From Aphrophora alni (lineage: Eukaryota > Arthropoda > Insecta > Hemiptera > Aphrophoridae), in assembly GCA_963513935.1 (NCBI GenBank), contig OY740773.1, positions 101,789,291 through 101,853,290 on the forward strand: 64,000 bases of DNA, written 5' to 3'. Below the pieces are notes generated by a model. It had not been told where the DNA came from, did no database searches, and saw only the letters and a program-made list of their open reading frames with translations. Shown here in pieces: positions 1-10,200 of this stretch. The translations under genes and the position numbers were made by a program. How positions within the stretch are numbered: position 1 is the first letter of the stretch; the number at the start of each line of letters is the position of its first letter.

Positions 1-739
1 ATACCTTCTCAGTTCTCATTTGTGACAGTATATTTTTTATAAATTCTCAAAGGTCAACTGAAAACATCAATTTCAAAGCCTCTAATTTCCTTTTTGTTTT
101 CATTGGCACTCCCAGATTTCTAATCTATATACTGTAACTAGTTATTTTAATAATGGGAATCATAAACCCTCTGCTGGTATTTATTTACTGTAGCTTGACT
201 TCTATTTTTCTGATTTTTTTTTTGTTTGTTTATTCGTTTACTACATACCTTACTTCTTAAAAATAAATAATGTTTTCAATGCGGAAGTCACTTTTTCACA
301 GAAAAATCACAATTAAAAAATATGAAATCCACGTATTTATAGGTTATATATAATGGCAAATGTTCATATTCACGTCTCATATGTTACTAAAGAAATTGTA
401 ATGTTTATATCTGAGATCACAGATCATGTGAAACTAGCGGCTGCAAAATTATATCGCCCTACGTATTGAGATAAGCAAATGATTAACTTCAATAAACCTA
501 CAAAAGGTTTGGCCTGGTGGTTATATATATCTCCTATGGCCAAACCTCTCGTGACATTTAAATAGCGACTTGGCGTAGTCATTATGAAATCTGATGTGTC
601 AAACCATACGCTATTCTCATGTCTATCCCCTAGTACATTATGGTGAATTAAATATTATAACTCTTTGTCCTTTTTTATCTGGTTTTAAAATGATTGAATA
701 ATGATGGATTGTTTATATTATTTATATAGTAAACTGGGA

Positions 740-1815
740 CGTCTGCCATCATTTGTGTTTATAAAAACCAATACACGTTTCGAGAGTATAAGAGCTGGAT
801 TTTTTCATCAAGCATGCTGACTTTGGCTTCTGAAGCTTTGCCCACTAGCCGATTAAGTGGTCTATAGACCACCTTCATCACCCACAAGACTTCTGCCTTA
901 TCATCCATCTGCAAGCCCTTGACTCCATTCAGTTCCAGATTTGCGACAAGCACGCCCCTCTCCATGTAACACTCTGAAAATTTAGCAAACTCTTAGTACT
1001 TCCCCATAATTTTGAGTTGCAGAATAAGTCCCTGGTCCTCAGTCAACTTGTAGCTGAGGTAATCTTGATGGACTACTGTTATCTTTTTCGTGGATAAGGC
1101 CATGCAGAAGGTTTTAGATTGTGTGGAGGTGAGGTGATTCCCCACTCATCTTACCTTCTACAGCCTCGTCCTCTAATTGTTGGGGAGGGGTAGAGATTCT
1201 TCCTTTCCTCTTTTGTCTCCCATCTTCATTAATTTAAACTAGTTTGAAGGTGCAACCCGTTTCTGAATGTGTAACATGTTGTCCGTCGGAGCTGATGCCA
1301 GGTCCAATCCTGTAGTTGAATATGTTCCACTTCTTGCAAGTTTAGCTTGAAGAACCTTCTTGTGCTCTGATCTATTGGAATGAGAAGAGACCCCCCCCCC
1401 CAAGAACTCAACTCTATTTAGATGCTAGTAGAAGTCTCAGGCCTAGAGGCTGCAGCTTCTTCAGCTGTATGTATGCAACCACTGAAGCCCTTGGCTAAGA
1501 TCTCAGAACGGACTTCAACTGGTGGTTCTCCATTCTCGCTAATTTTGGTTTTGATGTTTTCCATAAAATTTTCATGAGCAACTAGGGAAAGGTTGGTCAA
1601 CCTGGCAAACTCTCCTAGATCCAACGAATTCGGTCTTAACTAATAATCCAGTGCAGTGCCACCTTGAGCAGGGTACAGTTAAAGAACTGGATATGGATCC
1701 ATCTTATTAATGTGTCCTACCCCGTCAATCTTGAGCATGGATAAACTGTACCCTTGAGTTTGGAGAGTGTCGATACTGAACTGAGTCATCACTTCCCCAA
1801 ACTTTCAACTCTGTG
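740..1815 (-). pseudogene. Unidentified decayed coding remnant
   Basis: On the minus strand three stretches read as ordinary protein but lie in different frames separated by stops: about 1624-1418 (begins MDLGEFARLTNLSLVAHENF), 1411-1229 (contains STRRFFKLNLQEVEHIQLQD) and about 1110-759 (contains VLWVMKVVYRPLNRLVGKAS). Composition is more GC-rich and less repetitive than the surroundings. I do not recognise the family. It could be a processed pseudogene or the coding part of an unrecognised transposon. The frame breaks and a C homopolymer near 1391 argue that it is dead. Confidence 0.3.
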
Positions 1816-2039
1816 TAATGTATAAGTGTATTATTTCAATGGGAAGGTTTTTTCTATGGAAACGCTTTATTTCACAAAATTTGTATAATATTTATTATTC
1901 ATTTTTTCTTATTATTTAGAATAAGACACATGTTTGCTCTGCTATGGTCTGCTTTTTACTTATTCTATATTCAATTCAACCCCAAATAGAATGTGAGGTT
2001 TGGGATAAAGAGTGTGAGGTAACTTCAGCTTATTGTTCT

Positions 2040-2185
2040 GTTAAAAAAAATATATGTTTTAGTTGTGGTTTGGTTGGTGTAGCTGAAGTATCACTGAAGA
2101 GGACGACCTTGTCGTTGAAACGCGTCTGATACTTAGGCGTATTTTTTTTATGAGAATTGTGTTCTGTGTGTTTGTTATACTGTAT
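2040..2185 (+). mobile_element. Solo Penelope-like terminal repeat (pLTR)
   Basis: About 145 bp that matches, in the same order, the minus-strand segment about 47560-47409 downstream of a Penelope-like GIY-YIG coding remnant. Shared landmarks are GGTGTAGCT, the hammerhead core, TACTTAGG and the end sequence GTTTGTTATACTGTAT. Homology stops sharply after that last motif, which gives the right boundary near 2185. No Penelope coding sequence was seen beside it, so it looks like a solitary or severely 5'-truncated copy. The family assignment rests on the 47.4-48.6 kb copy. Confidence 0.7.
2086..2134 (+). ncRNA. Hammerhead ribozyme, Penelope-type minimal form
   Basis: All conserved hammerhead parts occur in order. 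Stem I 5' strand is AAGTATCA (2086-2093), then core CTGAAGA (2094-2100). Stem II is 2101-2116, GACGAC pairing GTCGTT with a 3-nt CTT loop and one G.U pair. Core GAAA follows (2117-2120), then CGCGT and cleavage-site C at 2126, and stem I 3' strand TGATACTT (2127-2134), eight perfect pairs. Stem III would be the palindrome ACGCGT, too short for a stable hairpin but able to pair between two molecules. Such minimal hammerheads are known from Penelope-like elements and are thought to act as dimers. Activity here is inferred. Confidence 0.82.
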
Positions 2186-2356
2186 AGTTTTTCTCATAAG
2201 TCAAGCTCAACATTTAATATGAATATGGCACCAGTGATATCATAAGCTAATTAAATTGATCTTACATTTGATTATATTAAGAATTATTATTTATGAATTA
2301 AATTTAAACCTCTAGCCTCATGACATTTTGATGCATGATTTGATCAATAAGGTACA

Positions 2357-2543
2357 GGCTGTGAAGCGAATGATGAAACTGTCTTGGCGATGCGCAGTGG
2401 CAAAGAGAAAGTTTGCGCATGCGTGGCAACAACCCCTTCAATTGGTTTATGTCTCCGTGCGACTTGCGTGGTGTTTGTCTTTCTCCCCACCTCCCAATTC
2501 CCCTCCTACATGCATCGAGAGTTTCATCACTTGCCTCACGGCC
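2357..2543. mobile_element. Small inverted-repeat element (MITE-like)
   Basis: A 27-nt arm at 2357-2383 (GGCTGTGAAGCG...GATGAAACTGTC) is mirrored by 2517-2543 with about 22 of 27 matches; both arms share GTGATGAAAC-like cores. The 130-bp interior is GC-richer than its surroundings and contains alternating GCGCATGCG-type sequence. No target duplication or superfamily signature could be fixed. An open frame runs through it but resembles no protein I know. Confidence 0.4.
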
Positions 2544-5039
2544 TCTAAATCTGTGAAAAAATTGTTTTTAAGAATCTTGCTCAAGGCTAGAAGAACAAAC
2601 CAATTTTTATTTAATGAGCTTTACAAAAACATTGCAAATCTTTCTCATTCACCTATCTCCAAAACTAAATAAAAACTAACTACTTGTGTCACAAACATGT
2701 CCTCATATTTTATTAAAATTGAGTCTTTACCGACAGTGATCAAAGTTGTTTTTTTGTCATTTATTCATGAAACCTTTAATTGTGATTCAGGAATTTTTTT
2801 ATTAGGGAATTTTTTTTACTCACAGTTTTGTGTCATTTATCATCACATTTAACTAAAATTTGAACAAAGTCAGTAGAGCTGATGTTGAAAAATGAAAAAT
2901 GAGCCAAAATTTTGGGAGAGATAGTGACCAACGGCCAGTAAAATTTGTTTGGGTTCTTGGTGTTTCAACATGTGAAACATTTTAATTGCTGAGTGAAATA
3001 AAAACTGTGATAATATAAAATGAATAGGAACAGAAAAAGTTTTTGCTGGGATCATAGTAGTGTTGTTAATTTCTTGTAGCTCAAAAATTTTTCAGCAACT
3101 TAGGAGGTTCAACAAGACAAAAAAGAAAATTAATTACCACTGTCATTAAAGACTTCATTGGTTTAGGATTCTCACATAATTATTTATGATTTACTAATGG
3201 ATGAGCTAAATTGAAATTTACAAATTTTTAAGACCATGTCTGCGGTATATTTTAAGTTTTTGACCGATAATTTCCAAAACAGGATTTTAAAGAACAAGGA
3301 ACTTATAATTAGCTTTAATACACAAAAGGGGGTTTGTGTAGTTGATCGTCAACTCAACAAATTTTCAAAACACAAGAGGAAGCATTATTCGAGGTGGCAG
3401 CCACCCCTTGGTCGGCTTTATGCCACTACATTGTAGCTTCGACACGACTTCCCAACACTGCATTTTACCACTGAAAATTCTATAATTTCACCAGGATGCC
3501 TTATTTATTTAATTATTTAATATAATCAGAGATCAATAGCCTAGTATTAAAAAAATGTCGTTGAGAGATGTTAGTTGTATACATATTACGAGGTCTATAC
3601 AATTTTACTAAAATATAATTTAATATGCATACAAATAACAAAATAAAAAATTTCCAATGTTAGGCCTGTATAGTACTGAAACAATAGTTTAATCAAAATA
3701 TATAAATTTTGTTTTTTAATTAATCAATATTTAGTTTTTAACTTAATTTCTTTTTAATGCCATACAGTTTGTTTGTCGAGCTCAATTTACGAGTCTGAAT
3801 GTGACAGTTATGAATTATGGATTGATAGGTTGCATTCTGCAGCAATACCGATCAAATGTCACAAAAAAAACAACATGTTTAGTCAATTGCTGTGCGGTTG
3901 AGGCGTCTCTTGAAAGTTATAGGTTTTTTTGTTGGAGCTGTTTAACCAACAAAATTTGAGCTTTTAAACCAAACAAACCTATATTTGATCAAAATTAGCT
4001 ACATTCAATTTTGAGTAAATAAATTTTTAGTTTTGATTTTATGACAGGTTTCCTTTAAACTTTGTTAAATTTATATTTAGAGTTTTGCATGAGTCATTGG
4101 AAAGTCATGTGCTTGCTACACTATTTGAATACTCTATGAATGGTATTTTCATTTTGAGATAACAAATTGTGTTCTTAATTAATGACTTCTATTAAATCTA
4201 TTTATAACTAATTTAATTATATCAAGTGTGTGTGGCAATTTTTATTACAAGCCTAAGCTCCAGTTGTATTAAAAAAATACTCAGTATGGTGATATTAATA
4301 AAATCATCATGGTTAAAATTAACGCACTGTTTTTATCACATTTTCAAGGCATTCAGGGCAGAGTTTTTGTAAAGATGTAACTTTGTTTGAATATAAAGGG
4401 GTAATCTTTTGAAACTACTTCATTAACTGTCTAATAATTTCAAGAGTTATGCTTAAAATATGTTTAAAAAAAATCTAGATTTCCTATTTTTCAGATAAAA
4501 AATTGGTGGAATTACTACAATGATTTCAAAAAAGTTTCCAATCATACATCAATAACAACATTGTTGCTTCTAAAATTTAAAAAAATATATATGTTGATAA
4601 TTCTGATTTTTGTATTTCCCATGCAAACAAATATTTTATGTAATTTGGGAACTACCGAACCAATTTTAACCAAACTTAGATTAAAATCTAACCAGATAAT
4701 GTACCTATATATATGGGAAAGAAAACTATATGAAAATCAGATCAGAGGTTTATGAGTTATATGCTGATTAAAAAAACAGACCAAGAGACTTTGTCTTTTA
4801 TAAATGTATAAGGTTACCCTTTTGTAATTAACTTTTAACCTTTCAACTGCTTATTGTAGAAAATGTAAAATTAATAAGTAAAAACAGAATGAGCACTGCC
4901 TGACTTTACTGTCCAATACTGATTTTTCGCCTCAAGTAGGTTAAGGAGGAAGTTATTTTAATTTGTTTAAAATAATATTTTCTTTGTGATTTTATAGGTT
5001 AAAGGAAATATTATTTCTTAAACTTTTTGTTGTTAACAG

Positions 5040-5268
5040 AAAATGTGGTGCCGATTACTGGCGTTTGTATATTTAGCCACGCTACTTGTAGATCTGTCAG
5101 AATGTGCAAAGAAGAAACCAAAATCAGTTACAACAGTGATAGACGCAAGATGGAATTTAACACCTTTGGTGTTTGAAATGTCGGAATATTTGGCTGAGGA
5201 TTGTACAGAAACATTTTGGCAATATGTAGATGCAATAAGTGGGCTTGATCCACCGTTACATGATTTAG
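5040..5268 (+). CDS. UGGT: UGGT exon 1 (residues 1-75, signal peptide)
   Basis: Exon begins after the acceptor TTGTTGTTAACAG (AG at 5038-5039); coding starts at ATG 5043. Residues 1-21 form a signal peptide: hydrophobic LLAFVYLATLLV, likely cleavage after SEC before AKKK. The mature start ARWNLTPLVFEMSEYLAED matches the conserved UGGT N-terminus and includes an N-glycosylation sequon (N38-L-T). Donor GTAAGT at 5269; phase 1. The only upstream bases in this exon are three A, so the 5' UTR must come largely from another exon. Confidence 0.93.
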
Positions 5269-7128
5269 GTAAGTGTATATCTGAAGTTTAGGTCATTGTT
5301 GAGCACTATTATTATTAGATCTAGATTTTGAAGAGTTTTATAGATCGGTTTGATTTCAAAATTAGCTTTATTAAGTGTTACCCTAAAGATTATTAATCAA
5401 AGACTGAATTTTACAGCAAGAAAGCTTTTCAATATTCTAGATTAAATTTTTTTAAATCCAGACAAAATTATTTTTAATAATACATTATTAGACACCCCAC
5501 CTACAATACAGCATGGTATCTTGATGAATAACAAAACATAAAATACTTCCTTTAAACTTCACAACTTGTGCACAGAATATTTATTACTTTCCTGTGACAA
5601 GTATGAAATATCAATGTCATAGGTATTAAAAAAAAAATTTTATCACAATCACATTAGTGACCGATATTTCTCATCTCTAGGGGTAGTAGTCACTAAAGTG
5701 AGTCAGTATAATATTAATGTGACATATACAGGATGGGGCAGAGTTTTTGAAATGGTTAGTACACAGTGTGTAGAAGGGGAGAAGAGTGGGGAGTACAGTA
5801 TCCAATTCCTTTGTTTGTAGTATTTTACTTTCAGACATTTCAGTCGGCATACAACTGTGTTTTTGCAATCAGTAGAGAGTATAAACAGAAACTAAATTTT
5901 ATTGTGTGCTTTTCTATGTGTGTACTACTAAGTAATACCAAGGACCAGTTTCCAAGGTAAGCCTGTGTCTCCTGTCCATTAAAAATCTAAACATAATAGG
6001 ATATGAGCTCTATTAAACTCCTAACTTAGTATACAGTGTGTCAGTAATGTCTCTCCCCACACTTTAACTTTTCTATGAACTTAAATATAGTCAAACCCTT
6101 TGGGACTGTTAACTAGGTCACCTGAAGTTTCTTTTAAGATAGTTTGGAATTTCACTCCTCCCTCTAAAGAGGGGAATTTTTGGAGGTACTCAACATTTTC
6201 AAATGGGGACCCGCATCTTGTGACGTGTCAAATAAAAGGTGATCACGAAATAGTTTTTTGATGACTATAACCAAAATGATGGCACAAAATATATTTGAGA
6301 TTTTTAAATTATTAAATCGTAAGTATGTGAAATCAGAAATCTAAACCATTTTTAAAATGTTCGTTAGACTAATCTGAGAGAAACATTCAGTGGGTACTTT
6401 TGGGCACACTCAACATATACAAAAAGAATCACATCATGTGACATAAAATTAATTTCTTTTTTAAGGCAAAACACATGGCATCAACAAATTTCACTTTTAA
6501 CTTTTTTCTTTTTTTTTTTTCAAAATGTGAATGGCATTTTCACAAAAATGTATTGTATTTTAGTTAGTAATACATTTAGTATTAGAGTTACATTTCGTAT
6601 TCATAGTTGATCTGTTGTGGTTATTTAGATTAAGTGTTCAAACGTGTTTTTAAAAGTAAATCGACTCAAAATGGATAATTCCATATAAAACTAAACATAA
6701 TAATATTTATGTATTCCACAAACTTCTTGAGAGAACAAAAATATATAAAACATTGTGTACTTAATAAGTAAAAAGTTTCTAACAAAAACAAAGAATAAAC
6801 AAATATCTTAAATCTTAATTTAAATTTAAACTTACTTCTTACTTCATAATAGGTGTTTCCCGCACTAAGTGATGCTGATGTCGCGATTTGTTCTGTACAG
6901 ATCAGCTGCAAGGTGCAGTTGTGGTGTGGTAAGGATTTTCAAAATAGGCTCTTCATTGTCATTGTTGGTTTTTCTTAGGTATATTTTTTTCATACTGTTT
7001 TGTTCCCTTCTCTAGATTTAAGAATAATGTGCCTCAAGTTTTCAACTGTTTCTCCATGTTCAGAAATTTAAACTTAAATAAATAAAATTATATCATAAAG
7101 ATCTACATAAAAAATTTTTTTTAATCTT

Positions 7129-7221
<93 letters not shown>

Positions 7222-10200
7222 ACAAAGAAAACAAACAAAAGGATATGGAATTAAGTACACCATAAGCTTTGTCAGCGTTATCACCATAATATCTGTGGAG
7301 TTGCCAATTTGCTGTTAAAAATAAAAACAATTTCAATGTATCAATTTTAGTATAATTTCTAAAATAATACTAAATTTTATGCTAAAAAAATCAAAACAAT
7401 TAATTAAAAATATAAAACTTAATAAGTTCACTAACACTTTTAAACTACTAACATATAAGAACACTATATTTCATATCTGTTCAAATAGTCAATATCGTTT
7501 ATTGTAAAAATCCAAGAATGAATATTTTTTGAAAATATTTTAAAGATGGGCAATTTCTAATTTATTGTGTAACTTTATAGTAGGGGCTAGGAGCTACATA
7601 GTCAAAGTTCTCTTAATTTTTCAATTCTCAGCCTTGGAATAACGAAACAAGATTTCTCGACCCAGCCTAAAATTTTAATTTCTTTCTGATGTCTCCCAAT
7701 TCCTCGACCAAATATAAAACGCCCTCAACACTTGTAATATGTATAAATATTTTACGGATAAATAAACCCATAATTTTAAATAAGGGGGTGGTTTGCAAGA
7801 AGGTTGTTGAGCATTACTCATACTATTCTCTTCTGAACAGTTATTACAGCTTTTAAACAGTTATTATTGTCCAAACACGAACATTAAGCAATACTCAAAA
7901 TTGTAATATAGTTTTTGATTATAACCAATGATTTTTTTTTTACTGATCATTTTGTCTCTGCTAATTTGAAGAAGTAAAAATATTGTTAACAAATATTTAG
8001 TTCTTGTTATAATTTTTTTTTGTACATTTGACAGGTACAGAAAAAGCCAGCTATGATCGTGCCATAGTCGAAGCAAGTCGTTTGATTTCACCAGCCCAAA
8101 TTTCTTTGCTTAAGTTATCAGTATCGTTGCACGTGTATTCTCCTAAAATAGAGATGTATGCGCAGATGGCTTTGGAAAGAGGTCTTAATTGTCCAGCAGC
8201 AGTAGATGTCGCTGGTACTATAGTCTGTTCTGTAGACAAAATAGAAGAAGCTGTAAATAAAGCATCGGTATGTAAACAATGATAATTTAAGTGTTGTTTA
8301 CCTAGGTTTTAAATTATATTGTTTTTAAAAAAATGTATAGGTTTAGAAAAGGAGTTTGTGTATTATGACTTATAGCACCACGATTTCTTAAAGCCTGTTG
8401 TATAACTAACACTCTAGGTTCTAATCTAGCAGATTAGCTCTCTCAAAAAGTTAAATAATCCACTGATCTTGCTAGAGTTCAGTAGGTCCTTGTGCTCCAA
8501 ACAACCTAAGTCTCTTGCCTGTAAGAATTGCACAATCAAAGATTATGTGACCAGCGTTTTCATTTTTTTAAACATATCCTATTGGACGTTAGTGCCTCTG
8601 TAGTTTTTGTATTTCTAACACACCGCGAGTTTTCAACCCAAAAGAGAAGTATTGGACCTACTTCTCTTTTGGGTTGAAAACTCACGGTGTGTTAGAAATG
8701 CCCTGTCTTTCCCGTAATCTGCACTTGACCCCTCTTTAATCTCATCCTCTCGAAGATCAGAGGACATTTCAGACTTGCCAGTTCTCCATATTTAGGATGG
8801 AGACTCCGTATTTTGAAAATAATCTCCGGCGTTCCGTATTTGGAATCAATTTCTACATATTTTAACATAATTTGGATTTCTACAATAAATACCAGCCAGA
8901 AAAAAATATAAAAGCATTCTTAGTTTGGTACATTTAGACATTTTTCCCGGCTTATGTTTCTTAATAACTATACACTTTGTGTTTATTTTTTCATACTGTA
9001 GGCTTAGTTATTGTACACAAGAAGTTCACATAGACTCAAGGTCAACCACTTACTATCATATGGATTCGTTTTCTTAGTTTCTGTACTTCTTCTAAATAAA
9101 TTAAAAATTGAAAATATGTCGTTGGAGAACTGCAATGTGTTTATTGCCGATAATGCTCCAGTAATGATAGATGCAAAAATAGGATAGCTAAGTGTTTAAA
9201 AGATGAAATTGTTCATGCTATTTAATAAATTTAACCACCGAAAAGGAAGCTGTTACTTTACCAGTTAACGTAGAACATTTTACTATAGACATCTATTACT
9301 ATCTTCAAAAGAGTTCTAAACGAAGAAGAGTGTAATTTGTTTTCAAAAATGCCATGGTGCTGATGTTAAAAAAAAATGATTAAACATGTTTAAAAAGACA
9401 AAATCTGGATCATCAGTGCAACCTTAGTAAATTTCATATTTATAGTAGGCCCTATAGATATATATTTTTTATTGTGTCCTTTACTTGTGGATAGACTATT
9501 TCGTAAAAACTCTGTCCTTTAAAATCTGTGTATCTATAGACAAATTTGTCATTGAAAACTTCTGTGAAATATTATGTAAGTAATTCAAGCAGCACATACT
9601 TATATATTTTAAAACTAAGTTATATAGACTATATTATATACTTTTCTCATGTTTGATTAACTATATCTCACTTTGTTAAAAACAGAATTATGAATATTCA
9701 TAACACCTAAAAGTAAATTGGATCGGTAAAAATTTCCGTATTTAAGAAAAAATCAAACCTGGCAAGTCTGACATAAGGAGGCATCCATATGAAATCCAGG
9801 GCTTCAAATTTTATAAATAAATGTTTGTACCATTATTAGTTTTTTTCTTCTAAATTTCGAATATCATCTACAAATTTTGGAAAGTAAGAATATCACATGG
9901 TAGCAATTTACAATTCTAACATCACATCTAAAATTAAATTGAAATACATTAAAGAAAAATGATCATACCTTGTGTAAAGAAAAATAATAGCACATGTTGT
10001 AAATATCTCTCACGTTGCTGATGTGGTAAAATTATATAGAATGTAAATTTCTTTGTTGGTTTAGTTTCTTTGTAGGTGTCAATCTTGTCATTAATATATA
10101 TAGTTTATTAGTTGTATAAAATGAGCTTTTATCAGTTCATGTAGTTTTTTGATATGAAAAAAACTACTAAAAACTATTTCAAACAGATGACATTTTGAAA

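Larger units (their letters stand above)
1..5039. other. Upstream flank of UGGT, mostly non-coding
   Basis: AT-rich DNA with no intact gene. Recognisable contents, listed separately, are a decayed coding remnant (740-1815), a Penelope-type terminal repeat with hammerhead ribozyme (2040-2185) and a short inverted-repeat element (2357-2543). The rest (1-739, 2552-5039) shows nothing I recognise. The UGGT transcription start and 5' UTR exon probably lie here or further upstream, because an AG follows a pyrimidine-rich tract at 5038-5039 just before the start codon. No promoter could be called. Confidence 0.6.
5269..8034. other. UGGT intron 1
   Basis: 2766-bp GT-AG intron. It holds a dispersed repeat (5855-6010), a GA microsatellite (7133-7219) and otherwise AT-rich sequence in which I recognise nothing. 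Short open frames here have no protein-like composition. Confidence 0.8.

Noticed and set aside
2328..2672. 114-codon plus-strand frame
   Set aside because: It spans the small inverted-repeat element and unrelated flank, and resembles no protein.
7093..7336. Open frames made of Leu-Ser or Arg-Glu dipeptides on both strands
   Set aside because: They are generated by the GA microsatellite at 7133-7219.
8051..8239. Minus-strand open frame opposite UGGT exon 2
   Set aside because: Shadow of the sense exon, which has clear UGGT homology and splice sites.
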